Of a DNA stretch of 64,000 bases, positions 63,591 to 64,000 are shown piece by piece. How positions within the stretch are numbered: position 1 is the stretch's first letter; the number at the start of each line of letters is the position of its first letter. Source of the stretch: Cheilinus undulatus (lineage: Eukaryota > Chordata > Actinopteri > Labriformes > Labridae); assembly GCF_018320785.1 (NCBI RefSeq), contig NC_054866.1, positions 32,465,000 through 32,528,999 of the forward strand. Direction: 5' to 3'. Position numbers and translations under genes: made by a program. The notes beneath the pieces are model-generated. The model worked only from the letters and a program-made list of their open reading frames with translations, was not told the origin of the DNA and made no database searches.

Positions 63591-64000
63591 CATTTTCTCC
63601 TTTTTCTCTGAGAGTGGAGACTGAATGGTCACAGAGCACTGAGCATCATCATCTCCCTGCCCTCCTGCTTTTCCGTTATCACATCTGATTGGTTGAAAGT
63701 TGTACACACAAACACAAGCAGCTACACATATATGGAGTCAACCACAGCGCTTATGTTAATGAGGAGGTGTATTTAAGGTGTTGGCTTTTGTGCGGGAAGG
63801 AGGGCGGGGCAGGGATGGATGGCTCTCAACAGTGTGCCAGCTCTTTAGTGTGAATGATGGGAGCTGGCTCTATGTGCCGACTCCCATCGTTCACACTACC
63901 ATCATTTGCGACCGACTCACCACTACTTGCTACTAACCATCATGTGCTGTGAAAGTCAAACTTGGTCATTTTCTTGTTGGCAGAAGGCTAGAACCTCCTT

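Noticed and set aside
1-64000. CRISPR arrays, prokaryotic operons or phage genes
   Set aside because: Every gene has spliceosomal introns and vertebrate homology, and the repeats have transposon ends rather than regular repeat-spacer structure.

Overview
This is a vertebrate nuclear window, most likely from a ray-finned (percomorph-type) fish. Its genes are split by GT/AG introns, it has short introns beside long repeat-filled ones, and it carries typical teleost Tc1/mariner, hAT, piggyBac-like and SINE insertions. Four protein-coding genes were assembled exon by exon, with reading phase checked at every junction: slc13a5 (minus strand, 11979-22845), wdr81 (plus, 29856-44768), serpinf2 (plus, 47610-49818) and the 5' half of rpa1 (plus, from 51078, running off the right edge).

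Layout. Positions 1-11978 hold no recognisable gene. They contain a degraded non-LTR retrotransposon interrupted by a MITE, a Tc1-like fragment on the minus strand, microsatellites and unassigned AT-rich sequence. Slc13a5 follows with 12 coding exons; its intron 9 holds a Tc1-like transposon that is itself split by a second repeat. The 22.9-28.7 kb interval between the divergently transcribed slc13a5 and wdr81 contains two hAT-type MITEs with 8-bp target duplications and a related internal AAAAAGTGGC-type array in opposite orientation. Wdr81 has 11 coding exons, including a 3.5-kb exon 2 and a 6.1-kb repeat-rich intron 10. Serpinf2 follows after about 2.8 kb. The serpinf2-rpa1 gap is only 1.26 kb and includes a compact rpa1 promoter with a CRE and three E2F-like sites. 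The rpa1 introns carry a hAT element with a SINE inside it, a long fold-back piggyBac-like MITE, a GT microsatellite and another hAT MITE.

The genes are not an operon and have unrelated roles: sodium-coupled citrate import, endolysosomal and autophagic trafficking, plasmin inhibition, and single-stranded DNA binding in replication. WDR81-SERPINF2-RPA1 is a known vertebrate neighbourhood (human 17p13.3), here without SERPINF1 and SMYD4 between serpinf2 and rpa1 and with slc13a5 on the far side of wdr81. I found no unknown gene system. The most notable observations are the nested transposons, the two oppositely oriented hAT MITEs with shared internal arrays, the promoter motifs, and the divergent antiplasmin reactive site and tail.
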